Source: Rhodothermales bacterium
GTDB taxonomy: Bacteria > Bacteroidota > Rhodothermia > Rhodothermales > UBA10348
Assembly: GCA_030833605.1 (NCBI GenBank)
Contig: JAURGV010000004.1
Span: 1-25,024 of the forward strand
Reading direction: 5' to 3'
DNA: 25,024 nt
The position numbers and the translations under genes are program-made. The notes under the pieces are model-generated. The model had not been told where the DNA came from, made no database searches, and saw nothing but the letters and a program-made list of their open reading frames with translations. Below, piece by piece: positions 16,552 through 24,817 of the stretch; positions within the stretch are counted from its first letter, which is position 1; each line of letters starts with the position of its first letter.

Positions 16552-17985
16552 CTACTTGATTAAGGTCAATTGATTGTCCCTATAACGATGATAAAACAGC
16601 GCCTGATTGATATTCTGACCGTCAAAATGAATGCGGATGCCTAGTCCGTCAAATGGGTCCATATCGCGCATTTTCTGTGTAATTGCGCCCGACCCCGCTT
16701 CGTTTATGGCTTTCAAAACAAAACGAGTCACGTCATAACCGGTAACAGCAAGCTTATCGGGCGCCTTTCCAGCGAGTGCCCGATAAGATCTTGAAAACAC
16801 AGCGAAGCTATCATTAGCTGGGTCCACCCAATAAGCAGAACCATAGGTTGCCAAATAAGCGGAGGCGTGTGTTTTTTGAGGTAAGTCCTCCCAGCCTTCG
16901 TTTCCAATGACACGAATATTTCTATTCATGCGATCTAGATTGGAAAGAATGGCGCCAACCGTGGCGACAGGCCTTCGCGATGCCAAGGGCATATAAATGA
17001 CATCAGACTGATTGAGGGTATCCGAGGGGAGGGTATCGGCCAACGAATAGAGCGAATTTTCGCTGGGAAGGACGTTTACCATGGTTATGGTTAAACCCAA
17101 CTCAGATGCGACGGTCAAAAAACCATCCGCTTGGCGTTCCGATATTTTCCGTTCATCGGTCGCCAAAACGACGGCGACGTTATCAAGCCGGAGCCCATTT
17201 TTAACAAAACGAGCCATAGCGGCTCCCCGCGTTTTCATGCTGGGATTGGCCTGAAACGCGAACGGTTTGCCCTGAGTAATTTCATCGTCGGTAGCTAACG
17301 GAGCAACAAAGACCGTTGAAAGCTTATTGGCTTCGTCGGCCGCCGCTAGCGCTTCTTCGCTAAATAGGGTGCCGAGTATGGCCACTACTTTGGCACCTGC
17401 CAATTCTCGAACCGCTTTTCGCGCCGCCGTTGCACCACCGTCAATGTCTCTGAAAACCAACCGGATGGGCTTATTTGGCGAGTTTTTATTGTGCTCGTCT
17501 ATGGCTAGACGAATGCCATTGAATATTTCCTGGGTTTGTTGTCTCTCATCGCGATCCAGCGACAAGATGACCCCGATGTCTACCACGTTCGCCGTTTCGA
17601 TTTGCAAAGCGCCCAACGCCAGTTCATCCAAGCGTTTGGCTTCATCCAAATAGGAACTGGAGGCATAAGTAATGGCAAAACCGTTCAAATAGGAGCGGAC
17701 CGACTCGTATTTCTTTTGACGGTAGGCCGATTTAGCCGCGAAAACAACCGATGCGGTAGTAGACCGATTGGGTCTAAATTCGTTGATTAACCGATCGAAC
17801 GTGGCTTGCGACGCCGCATAATCCCCTTCCGTAAACCGCTCTAGCCCCACTGAAAACAGGGAGTCGGCAACCGCGTTGTTTTCAATAACGGTTTGGTAAC
17901 GTGCCTGCGCTGGAAGCGTCCCCAAAATTAGGACGACCCCTATGAACAGCCAGTTTAAACGTTTCCGAAGTTGAATTACTCCCAT
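16552..17985 (-). CDS. Secreted TPR plus periplasmic-binding-fold protein (LpoA-like layout)
   Basis: A 477-residue exported protein. A signal peptide (hydrophobic 12-24, cleavage near PAQA at 28) is followed by a tetratricopeptide-like helical part (about 36-125; SLFSVGLERFTEGDYAASQATFDRLI, AKSAYRQKKYESVRSYL) and a type I periplasmic-binding fold (about 134-475) related to branched-chain amino acid receptors (VDIGVILSLDRDERQQTQEIFNGIRLAIDEHN; VVAILGTLFSEEALAAADEANK). No ABC permease or ATPase gene is nearby. TPR followed by a binding fold is the layout of LpoA, the outer-membrane activator of a penicillin-binding protein, and the neighbouring genes concern the envelope. No lipobox is seen, unlike LpoA. 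Its start overlaps the guaA end by 10 bases. Ligand and role are unknown. Confidence 0.8.
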   Translation of the reverse strand: MGVIQLRKRLNWLFIGVVLILGTLPAQARYQTVIENNAVADSLFSVGLERFTEGDYAASQATFDRLINEFRPNRSTTASVVFAAKSAYRQKKYESVRSYLNGFAITYASSSYLDEAKRLDELALGALQIETANVVDIGVILSLDRDERQQTQEIFNGIRLAIDEHNKNSPNKPIRLVFRDIDGGATAARKAVRELAGAKVVAILGTLFSEEALAAADEANKLSTVFVAPLATDDEITQGKPFAFQANPSMKTRGAAMARFVKNGLRLDNVAVVLATDERKISERQADGFLTVASELGLTITMVNVLPSENSLYSLADTLPSDTLNQSDVIYMPLASRRPVATVGAILSNLDRMNRNIRVIGNEGWEDLPQKTHASAYLATYGSAYWVDPANDSFAVFSRSYRALAGKAPDKLAVTGYDVTRFVLKAINEAGSGAITQKMRDMDPFDGLGIRIHFDGQNINQALFYHRYRDNQLTLIK

Positions 17986-19544
17986 TCGATAGTTGCGGGT
18001 GGTTTCGAACTGATGTCGTACACCGTCCGATTAATGCCCCGTATTTCATTAACGATCCTATTGGACACGTGAGCCAGAAAATCGTTCGGCAATCGAGACC
18101 AGTCAGCCGTCATGCCATCGACACTTGATACAGCGCGCAGTGCGCAAACATTTTCGTAAGTGCGTTCATCGCCCATCACGCCTACGGTTTGAACCGGAAG
18201 CAATACGGCAAATGCTTGCCATACTTCGTCGTAGAGGCCGAAATTTTTCATTTCACTGATGAAAATATCGTCGGCCTCACGAAGCAGTTCCAGATCCGGT
18301 TTGGTCACGGCGCCAATAACGCGGATACCAAGGCCTGGCCCGGGAAATGGGTGCCGTCCGACAATACTTTCTGGAACGCCCAAGAGCCTTCCAATCGCGC
18401 GTACTTCGTCTTTAAATAGTTCGCGGAAGGGCTCTAGCACTTCAAATTCCATTTCTTCCGGCAATCCGCCCACATTATGGTGGGTTTTGATGGTGGCGGA
18501 AGGGCCTTTAAAGGAAACGCTTTCAATGACATCGGGATACAGGGTGCCTTGCGCTAAAAACGTAGGCTTTTTACCCAATTCCTTGATGATGTCCTGTTTT
18601 CCTTCCTCAAAGACTTCGACAAACGCATTGCCGATGATCACGCGCTTGCGTTCGGGGTCAACCACGTCTTTGAGACGATTTAGGAATAAATCCGACGCAT
18701 CTATGGCCTTTAGACGAATGTGATAATGGTCTCGGAACGTCTCTTGAACCTGCTCCCATTCGCCTTTACGCAGTAGGCCGTTATTGACGAAAATACACGT
18801 GAGCTGATCTCCGATTGCCTCGTGCAATAAAACGGCGGCTACAGAAGAGTCAACACCACCGGAGAGTCCTAAAATCACATGTTCATCGCCTACTTGGGCT
18901 CTGATTTCTGCTTTTTTCTCTTCGATGAACGACGCTGCCGACCAATCTCCATCACACTCACAGATTTGAAGCGCAAAGTTTTCTAGGATCTGTTTTCCGT
19001 ACTCGGAATGGTGCACTTCCGGATGAAACTGAACGCCGTAATGCGGTAGGAGCGTTGATCTTACGGCTGCAATCGGGGCGTTCGATGTATGCGCGATCAC
19101 TTCATACCCTTCGGGTAATTTGGTCATGTGATCGCCGTGGCTCATCCAAACATTCGATCCTTCGGGCACATTTTGGAACAGCCTGGACTCAGAATCTACG
19201 CGAATGGCTGCGCGGCCAAACTCCCGTTTGGCCGCAGGCTGAACCTCGCCACCAAGGGCGTGGGCCATCGCCTGAAGGCCGTAACAAACACCAAGCACGG
19301 GGACTGTTTTTCCATCGGCTCGACTGAGCGAAAGCAGCGCCGGGTCGAGTTGGGGTGCGCCTTCGTCGTAAACGGAAGAGGGACCACCGGATAAAATTAG
19401 ACCGTGAGGTTCCAGCGCTTCAACTTCAGCGGTTGAAGCCGTACAAGGCAAAATTTCGGAATAAACCCCAGCCTCTCGGACGCGTCTCGCGATCAACTGC
19501 GTGAACTGAGAACCGAAGTCCAGGATGACTATGCGTTGGTGCAT
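17976..19544 (-). CDS. guaA: GMP synthase (glutamine-hydrolysing)
   Basis: A 522-residue enzyme converting XMP to GMP with glutamine and ATP. The N-terminal class I glutaminase domain has VLGVCYG with nucleophile C87, and FHPEVHHSEYG with H174 and E176 completing the triad. The ATP pyrophosphatase domain has LGLSGGVDSS (226-234), and the C-terminal dimerisation domain ends in SKPPATIEWE, the typical GuaA terminus. Length matches the E. coli enzyme. It follows gcvH by 11 bases and overlaps the binding-protein gene by 10, within a long same-strand group. No ribosome binding site is obvious. Confidence 0.98.
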   Translation of the reverse strand: MHQRIVILDFGSQFTQLIARRVREAGVYSEILPCTASTAEVEALEPHGLILSGGPSSVYDEGAPQLDPALLSLSRADGKTVPVLGVCYGLQAMAHALGGEVQPAAKREFGRAAIRVDSESRLFQNVPEGSNVWMSHGDHMTKLPEGYEVIAHTSNAPIAAVRSTLLPHYGVQFHPEVHHSEYGKQILENFALQICECDGDWSAASFIEEKKAEIRAQVGDEHVILGLSGGVDSSVAAVLLHEAIGDQLTCIFVNNGLLRKGEWEQVQETFRDHYHIRLKAIDASDLFLNRLKDVVDPERKRVIIGNAFVEVFEEGKQDIIKELGKKPTFLAQGTLYPDVIESVSFKGPSATIKTHHNVGGLPEEMEFEVLEPFRELFKDEVRAIGRLLGVPESIVGRHPFPGPGLGIRVIGAVTKPDLELLREADDIFISEMKNFGLYDEVWQAFAVLLPVQTVGVMGDERTYENVCALRAVSSVDGMTADWSRLPNDFLAHVSNRIVNEIRGINRTVYDISSKPPATIEWE

Positions 19545-19555
19545 GTAAAAATAAT

Positions 19556-19936
19556 TTAGTGACCTACCATTTTGGCGTATTCCGCCGCAGAAAGTAAGGA
19601 TTCACAGTCTGAGGGGTTGTCAAGGGTGATTTTTACCAACCAACCTTCTCCGTATGGGTCGTCGTTAACGGCTTGCGGGTTATCGTCTAAGCCGGGATTT
19701 GACTCGGTAACCGTTCCGCTGACGGGCATAAACAAGTCCGACACGGTTTTAACCGCTTCAACAGAGCCAAATACTTCGTCTTTTGCGACCTGGTTATCCA
19801 AGGAGTCAATATCGACATAGACGATATCTCCCAATTCGGATTGAGCAAAATCAGTGATACCGACTGTGCCTTGGTTACCATCAACTTTCAACCACTCGTG
19901 GTCTTTTGTGTAATAAAGGCCCTCAGGAAATTTCAT
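19556..19936 (-). CDS. gcvH: Glycine cleavage system H protein
   Basis: A 126-residue lipoyl carrier. The start MKFPEGLYYTKDHEWLKVDG and the segment VGITDFAQSELGDIVYVD are standard for GcvH. The lipoylated lysine should be K63 in GSVEAVKTVSDLFMPVSG. It shuttles the aminomethyl group between GcvP and GcvT and passes electrons to lipoamide dehydrogenase. Its start overlaps the end of accC by 14 bases and guaA follows 11 bases later, so it is embedded in the accBC transcript rather than with gcvP. Confidence 0.98.
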   Translation of the reverse strand: MKFPEGLYYTKDHEWLKVDGNQGTVGITDFAQSELGDIVYVDIDSLDNQVAKDEVFGSVEAVKTVSDLFMPVSGTVTESNPGLDDNPQAVNDDPYGEGWLVKITLDNPSDCESLLSAAEYAKMVGH

Positions 19937-21281
19937 CTGTTTCTTCTACAAGCGTGAATGTTTCTAGGAAGCGTGTATCAAACTCGCCCCGGCGGAACTT
20001 TTCGTCTCGCAGCAATTGCTGGTGGAACGGAATAGTCGTTTTTACTCCTTCAATAACAAACTCATCCAAAGCGCGAAGCATTTTCTGGATCGCTAAATCT
20101 CTGGTTCGTGCGCGAACAATGAGTTTGGCGATCATGGAGTCGTAGTAAGGCGGGATCGTGTATCCTGCATATACATGTGTGTCTACACGGACACCATGTC
20201 CCCCAGGTGGGTGAAACGTGGTGATTTTGCCGGGAGAAGGAGAAAAATTATTAAACGGATTCTCGGCGTTGATGCGGCATTCGATCGCGTGGCCTTCCAA
20301 CTTGATGGTGCGCTCCCGAATGCTTTCGCCTTGTGCTACCCGAATTTGGAATTCAACCAAGTCGCAATCCGCTACTTCTTCCGTAACCGGATGCTCAACC
20401 TGGATGCGGGTATTCATTTCCATGAAATAGAAGTCGCCTTTGTCGTCTACTAGGAATTCAACCGTAGCTGCACCTTCGTAGTTGACGGCTTTAGCCCCTT
20501 TAATGGCTGCGTCACCCATTTTCTGACGTAATTCTTCCGTCATAATGGGGGATGGCGATTCTTCGAGCAGTTTTTGATGGCGCCGTTGAATAGAGCATTC
20601 CCGTTCACCAAAATGGATCACATTGCCCTTTCCATCTCCAAGAATCTGAATTTCGATGTGTCTCGGTCCAGAAACGAACTTTTCGATGTAACAATCGCCG
20701 TTTCCAAAGGCTGCTTGGGCTTCGTTTCTCGCCGTTGCAAATAGCTTTGCAAAATCCTCTGCTTTATGGCAGACCCGCATCCCACGACCACCGCCTCCGG
20801 CGCTGGCTTTGATGATAACCGGATATCCCATTTCGGTAGCAATTTTAGCGCCAGTGACCGCGTCTTTAACCACCCCATCCGATCCAGGTACCACCGGTAC
20901 ACCAGCGGCTTTCATGGTGTCTTTTGCGACGCTTTTGTCGCCCATCATCCGAATGATTTCAGGAGAAGGGCCAATAAACTTAACGTTATTATCTTGGCAA
21001 ATAGCCGAAAAATCTGCGTTTTCAGCTAAAAAGCCATATCCCGGATGAATCGCGTCGGCACCGGTAACTTCGGCTGCGGCCATAATGCGTTCGGCACGAA
21101 GGTAGGAGTCTTTTCCCGCTGGGGCACCGATACATACCGCTTCGTCAGCAAAGCGGACGTGGAGGGAATCGCGGTCGGCCGTCGAAAAAACGGCAACCGT
21201 TTTTAGCCCCATTTCGTGACAGGTCCGAATAATACGGAGGGCGATTTCACCGCGGTTAGCAATCAGTACTTTGTTAATCAC
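19923..21281 (-). CDS. accC: Acetyl-CoA carboxylase, biotin carboxylase subunit
   Basis: A 452-residue ATP-grasp enzyme that carboxylates the biotin on AccB, the first half-reaction of fatty acid synthesis. The start MINKVLIANRGEIALRIIR is the family's nucleotide-binding N-terminus. KASAGGGGRGMR (glycine loop at 161-168) covers ATP, and FMEMNTRIQVEHPVTE gives E288, N290 and R292 at the same numbers as in the E. coli enzyme. Length is normal for a stand-alone AccC. It follows accB by 22 bases and overlaps gcvH by 14. Confidence 0.97.
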   Translation of the reverse strand: MINKVLIANRGEIALRIIRTCHEMGLKTVAVFSTADRDSLHVRFADEAVCIGAPAGKDSYLRAERIMAAAEVTGADAIHPGYGFLAENADFSAICQDNNVKFIGPSPEIIRMMGDKSVAKDTMKAAGVPVVPGSDGVVKDAVTGAKIATEMGYPVIIKASAGGGGRGMRVCHKAEDFAKLFATARNEAQAAFGNGDCYIEKFVSGPRHIEIQILGDGKGNVIHFGERECSIQRRHQKLLEESPSPIMTEELRQKMGDAAIKGAKAVNYEGAATVEFLVDDKGDFYFMEMNTRIQVEHPVTEEVADCDLVEFQIRVAQGESIRERTIKLEGHAIECRINAENPFNNFSPSPGKITTFHPPGGHGVRVDTHVYAGYTIPPYYDSMIAKLIVRARTRDLAIQKMLRALDEFVIEGVKTTIPFHQQLLRDEKFRRGEFDTRFLETFTLVEETDEIS

Positions 21282-21303
21282 GAAATCAGGGGTTTTTTCT
21301 TGG

Positions 21304-21768
21304 TCAATTGGGCTCGATCACAAACAACGGCTGATCATACTCAACTGGAGTGCCATTATCTACTAAAATCTGACGAACGACTCCTGAGAACTCGGCCTCA
21401 ATTTCGTTCATCAATTTCATGGCTTCAATAATACAAAGCACATCTCCCGTTTTGACCGTATCGCCAACTTTGACAAATACAGGGGAGTCGGGGGAAGAGG
21501 CAGCGTAATACGTTCCTACAATAGGAGCTCTTACTTGTTTGCCAGCTGGAGCTGCAGGTGCCGCAGCTACGGGTTCAGACGCTGCTTGTGCCCCTGGGGC
21601 AGCCATCATAGGTGCCGGAGACGCTGCATACGTAATCTGTTGAGGCATTGCCTGAACAGGAGCGTGTTTCCGAACAACAACCCGAAGGTTTTCTTCTTCA
21701 ATTTCCACTTCGGAAATGTCACATTCTGCAACCAGCTCGAGTATTTCTCTCAAATGTTTGAGATCCAT
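21304..21768 (-). CDS. accB: Acetyl-CoA carboxylase, biotin carboxyl carrier protein
   Basis: A 154-residue carrier. The N-terminal helical part (MDLKHLREILELVAECDISE) is followed by an Ala/Pro-rich flexible linker (about 48-76) and a biotinyl domain whose EAMKLMNEI motif has biotinylation site K118. It carries carboxybiotin between AccC and the AccAD transferase, whose genes are not in the window. The gene lies 38 bases after efp and 22 before accC, the widespread efp-accB-accC order. Confidence 0.97.
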   Translation of the reverse strand: MDLKHLREILELVAECDISEVEIEEENLRVVVRKHAPVQAMPQQITYAASPAPMMAAPGAQAASEPVAAAPAAPAGKQVRAPIVGTYYAASSPDSPVFVKVGDTVKTGDVLCIIEAMKLMNEIEAEFSGVVRQILVDNGTPVEYDQPLFVIEPN

Positions 21769-21806
21769 CTTATTTCCTCTCGTCCCAATGGGGCGGTTAG
21801 TTCAAA

Positions 21807-22376
21807 TCAGGCAGCGCTAATTCTGGTAATATAGTCTCCACGATCCGTGTTGACCTTAATAATGTCTCCTTCGTTGATAAACAAGGGGACATAAATCGTT
21901 GCGCCACTTTCTACGACGGCAGGTTTTGTTGCGCCGGTAGCCGTGTCACCTTTTAATCCAGGATCGCACTGAACCACTTTAAGTTCTACAGCGGAAGGTA
22001 TTTCAATCGATAATGCTTTGTCCGTATCGGCGTGCATGATGATGTCAATGGTTGACCCTTCCTTAATATACTGCCGACCTTCTACTGCTTTTTCAGGCAA
22101 CGACGTTTGCTCATACGTGTCCGTATTCATGAAGTGCAAACCCAGATCGTCTTGGTACAAGAACTGATGAGGGCGACGTTCAATACGAACCTGTTCTACG
22201 CGCTCGCCAGCACGGAACGTGTTATCAACCGTTTTGCCATTACTGACATTTTTGAGCTTGGTACGGACAAATGCGCCACCCTTGCCGGGTTTTACATGCT
22301 GAAATTCGATGATTGTCCAGATACCATTGTTCCACTCCATGGTAAAACCATTGCGGAAATCACTTGTGTCGGCCAT
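21807..22376 (-). CDS. efp: Translation elongation factor P
   Basis: A 189-residue EF-P with three beta-barrel domains. The tip loop of domain I reads VKPGKGGAF with K32, the residue modified in many bacteria. EF-P enters stalled ribosomes and promotes peptide bond formation at polyproline stretches. Domain markers include VDNTFRAGERVEQVRIERRPHQFLYQDD and the C-terminal GATKPAVVESGATIYVPLFINEGDIIKVNT. No EpmA or EpmB gene is nearby. It is probably the first gene of the efp-accBC transcript, with a promoter 47 bases upstream. Confidence 0.98.
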   Translation of the reverse strand: MADTSDFRNGFTMEWNNGIWTIIEFQHVKPGKGGAFVRTKLKNVSNGKTVDNTFRAGERVEQVRIERRPHQFLYQDDLGLHFMNTDTYEQTSLPEKAVEGRQYIKEGSTIDIIMHADTDKALSIEIPSAVELKVVQCDPGLKGDTATGATKPAVVESGATIYVPLFINEGDIIKVNTDRGDYITRISAA

Positions 22377-22422
22377 CAGGCGGCACCAGAAAGTTTACTG
22401 TTTGAAATAGTGTTCAGATCAG

Positions 22423-22454
22423 AAAATATAGCGTTTTTTAGCTACTTGAGTCAA
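22423..22454 (-). promoter_or_regulatory. efp: Sigma-70-like promoter upstream of efp
   Basis: On the minus strand TTGACT (22454-22449) is followed after 18 bases by TATATT (22430-22425), close to the consensus for both boxes. The extended TATATTTT also fits the -7 element of Bacteroidota (TAnnTTTG) apart from the last base. It lies 47 bases before the efp start, in the only sizeable gap (117 bases) between the aldehyde dehydrogenase gene and rnc-gcvP. It may drive the efp-accB-accC-gcvH-guaA group. Confidence 0.5.
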
Positions 22455-22493
22455 TTTTAACTTCGCGAAGAAATCGGGGAATGACGCGTAGGT

Positions 22494-24143
22494 TTATCTT
22501 TTTCTAAACTTTTGGGCTATTTGATCGACCTCGGTCGCGCTCATCACGTTGTCTGATGGTTTAGTCGCTGGATCGGGGGATTTCGATTTTTTCGCAACAA
22601 ACGGGGTTTTTGAGGTATTTCCCGCTTTCGCACGAATCCGGGATTCAATTTCTTCCATCCATGGTTTTTTGGGCCGACCATCCGTAGTCAACGGCGAGGT
22701 AACCCTTTCCGATGTTGTCTTTGAAGTGGCGGATTTGTATTTGGACCCGGATGAAGGGCTCACCGACGCAGCAATAGGCTCCGAAACCTGAGCCTTATTG
22801 ATAGGATTCGTTTCGAAGGCAAGTCGCTTGATGTTCACCAAGTGGAGAGGAGAAATATTATCGCTCGTAATGGATCCTCCCATGGCTCCGGGGCCCAACG
22901 TCATGGCTGGAAACAAGTCGGTTGTGTAGCCGACGGAGCCCAACGCAGTTACCGAATTAACCACTATCCGCATGGCTGGTTTTTCAAGGGCAAAAGCCTC
23001 AATAATTTTTTTCGATGTCGCGTGAATGCCCAATGTGTGTCCAATTCCGCCGAAATCCAGCAGTTGTTTGCATCGCTCGCATCCTTCTTCCCACCCCGAC
23101 ACGGTGTACAGGCTCAAGATGGGAGAGAGGGTTTCCATGGATAAAACCTCTTCTTTTCCAACTTTTTCAACTGACGCAACCAAGGCTCTGGTTTGAGCAG
23201 GCACGTCAAAACCTGCCATTTGGGCAATAAATTGAGGACTTTTCCCCACTTGTTCGATATTTAGTCGTCCTCCGGGAGCTACAACGTGCCGAAGCTGCTC
23301 GGTTTCTTGCTCCGAAAGAAAATGGGCCCCTTCAGCCTGCAAAGCTTCTTTTAGTCGAGGGAGGGCAGGTGAGTCTACCACAAGGCTTCGCTCTGTGGAG
23401 CACAATGTCCCCCAGTCAAACGAGACGCCATAGGTAATGTCGGCGGCAGCTTTCGAGATATCGGCCGAACGATCCACATACACGGGTACATTCCCTGAGC
23501 CAACACCATAGGCTGGTTTGCCTTTCGAATACGCTGCATGAACCATTGGCGATCCGCCCGTAGCGAGAATCAAGTCAGTCTCGGGATCCTCCATTAATGC
23601 GTTCGTGCCTTCTATGGACGGCTCCGTCATACAAGCAAACAAGCCTTCTGGCGCTCCTGCTTTGTAGGCGGCATGGGCCACAACGTGTAGCGCTTCTAGG
23701 GTACTTGATTTGGCTCGGGGATGAGGACTAATGACCAAAGCACATCGGGCCTTGGCCGCTATGATGGCCTTGTACATAGCCGTGGACGTGGGATTGGTCG
23801 ACGGTACCAGTGCGGCCACGACTCCCATTGGCGAGGCAATTTCCCAAATCGATCCATTTTCGGACGTTTTGATAACCCCACAGGTTTTCATCCCATCCAT
23901 TCTTTCGCTTAATGTGCGTGTAGCGAATAGGTTTTTTTGGATTTTGCTTTCTACTCGACCAAAGCCAGTTTCCTCGTGGGCCATTTTGGCCAGCCGTTCG
24001 GAAGCGTCAATTCCTGCCGAAACCATGGCCATAACAATACGATCTACCTGCTCTTGCGAAAAGGTATGGTAGGCTAAGAACGCTTCTCGAGCGGATCGAA
24101 GGAGGGTTCGAGCTTGTTGTATGGAGTGTAAATCTTTGTCCAT
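22494..24143 (-). CDS. CoA-acylating aldehyde dehydrogenase with long C-terminal tail
   Basis: A 549-residue protein from ATG 24143; a TTG at 24197 would add 18 residues. Residues 1-446 are a CoA-acylating aldehyde dehydrogenase of the AdhE/EutE/PduP type, oxidising acetaldehyde or propionaldehyde to acyl-CoA with NAD. Evidence is VVALVPSTNPTSTAMYKAI-like cofactor segments (108-128), ILATGGSPMVHAAYSKGKP, and the catalytic C248 in SFDWGTLCSTERS. No fused alcohol dehydrogenase follows, unlike AdhE. Residues 447-549 are an added Ser/Lys/Pro-rich tail with two short amphipathic helices, KPWMEEIESRIRAKAG (493-508) and SATEVDQIAQKFRKR (535-549). Such tails target BMC enzymes to microcompartments, but no shell gene is in view. 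It precedes efp by 117 bases and is divergent from the gene at 24314. Confidence 0.88.
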   Translation of the reverse strand: MDKDLHSIQQARTLLRSAREAFLAYHTFSQEQVDRIVMAMVSAGIDASERLAKMAHEETGFGRVESKIQKNLFATRTLSERMDGMKTCGVIKTSENGSIWEIASPMGVVAALVPSTNPTSTAMYKAIIAAKARCALVISPHPRAKSSTLEALHVVAHAAYKAGAPEGLFACMTEPSIEGTNALMEDPETDLILATGGSPMVHAAYSKGKPAYGVGSGNVPVYVDRSADISKAAADITYGVSFDWGTLCSTERSLVVDSPALPRLKEALQAEGAHFLSEQETEQLRHVVAPGGRLNIEQVGKSPQFIAQMAGFDVPAQTRALVASVEKVGKEEVLSMETLSPILSLYTVSGWEEGCERCKQLLDFGGIGHTLGIHATSKKIIEAFALEKPAMRIVVNSVTALGSVGYTTDLFPAMTLGPGAMGGSITSDNISPLHLVNIKRLAFETNPINKAQVSEPIAASVSPSSGSKYKSATSKTTSERVTSPLTTDGRPKKPWMEEIESRIRAKAGNTSKTPFVAKKSKSPDPATKPSDNVMSATEVDQIAQKFRKR

Positions 24144-24313
24144 GCGCGTGAAGTGTGCTGGGCTAATATGCGCTGTTCTTGCGATCCAAACAAGCAAAAT
24201 TTCAAAGTGGAATAGAAACCTTTTTATCGCGTCGCACGCAAATCTTCAAAAAGAAACCGTATTCAAGCAATGACAAACTGCTACGAAAAAAGCGCATTGC
24301 GCAACACAATTAT

Positions 24314-24817
24314 ATGTCTCGTCCAAACGAGCACATAAACGAGCATATCCTAGCCGCATTTCTCACAGGGAATTTGCCGGCTCCGCTGCGCCGTGAAATC
24401 GCATCTTATATTGCGCAAATCGAACGAGCTAGAGATTTGCTGACCATGGCCAATGATGCCATGGAGGTCGTTGACTCCGGTGACGGGTTAGGAGATGGCT
24501 CTGGCATACGTTTAGGCGATGGTTTTTCGCATCGGAAGCGAAGGTCTCCACACCATCGAGCTCACGTTCCAGTTTCCGTGGCATCCCAAGAAGACGAATC
24601 GAACACCACGCTGTGGAAAGTCGCGGCCGTCAATGTGCGTCCCGAGTTGATTAACATTTTCAAACCGGTTCCGGACGATGTGGACATTCCCCCATACAAA
24701 TTGAGGGAGAACGGTACCGTATTGGAGCTTTCCATTAGGGAGTTGAAGCCTCAGCAGTATCGTATTTATCACATTGACCTCTTAGGTCCTGAAATGGCGA
24801 TGAACAACAAGAATTGA
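24314..24817 (+). CDS. Anti-sigma-like protein lacking zinc ligands (167 aa)
   Basis: A soluble 167-residue protein with no close match I can name. The N-terminus (HINEHILAAFLTGNLPAPLR, then YIAQIERARDLLTMANDAME) follows the pattern of the zinc-finger anti-sigma domain, where a small helix is followed by H-x3-C-x2-C. Here those positions are Y32, I36 and A39, so zinc cannot bind in the usual way. A Gly/Asp-rich stretch (about 53-70, DSGDGLGDGSGIRLGDG) and a basic patch (HRKRRSPHHRAH) follow, then a C-terminal part with beta-strand character (LWKVAAVNVRPELI, TVLELSIRELKPQQYRIYHIDLL). No membrane segment is visible. I chose ATG 24314 because codons before it back to 24179 lack family-like features. 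The stop overlaps the next gene's ATG as ATGA. Confidence 0.65.
   Translation: MSRPNEHINEHILAAFLTGNLPAPLRREIASYIAQIERARDLLTMANDAMEVVDSGDGLGDGSGIRLGDGFSHRKRRSPHHRAHVPVSVASQEDESNTTLWKVAAVNVRPELINIFKPVPDDVDIPPYKLRENGTVLELSIRELKPQQYRIYHIDLLGPEMAMNNKN

Noticed and set aside
22461..22470. CTTCGCGAAG palindrome after the aldehyde dehydrogenase as a terminator
   Set aside because: Only a short self-complementary core with almost no loop and no T tract.
24144..24197. TTG start adding 18 residues to the aldehyde dehydrogenase, possibly an N-terminal targeting peptide
   Set aside because: The added stretch (MLVWIARTAHISPAHFTR) is not amphipathic and an ATG at 24143 fits the family N-terminus.
24179..24313. 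Longer 212-residue version of the anti-sigma-like protein
   Set aside because: The added basic N-terminus (MRSKQAKFQSGIETFLSRR) looks like translated divergent promoter region; ATG 24314 starts right before the recognisable domain.
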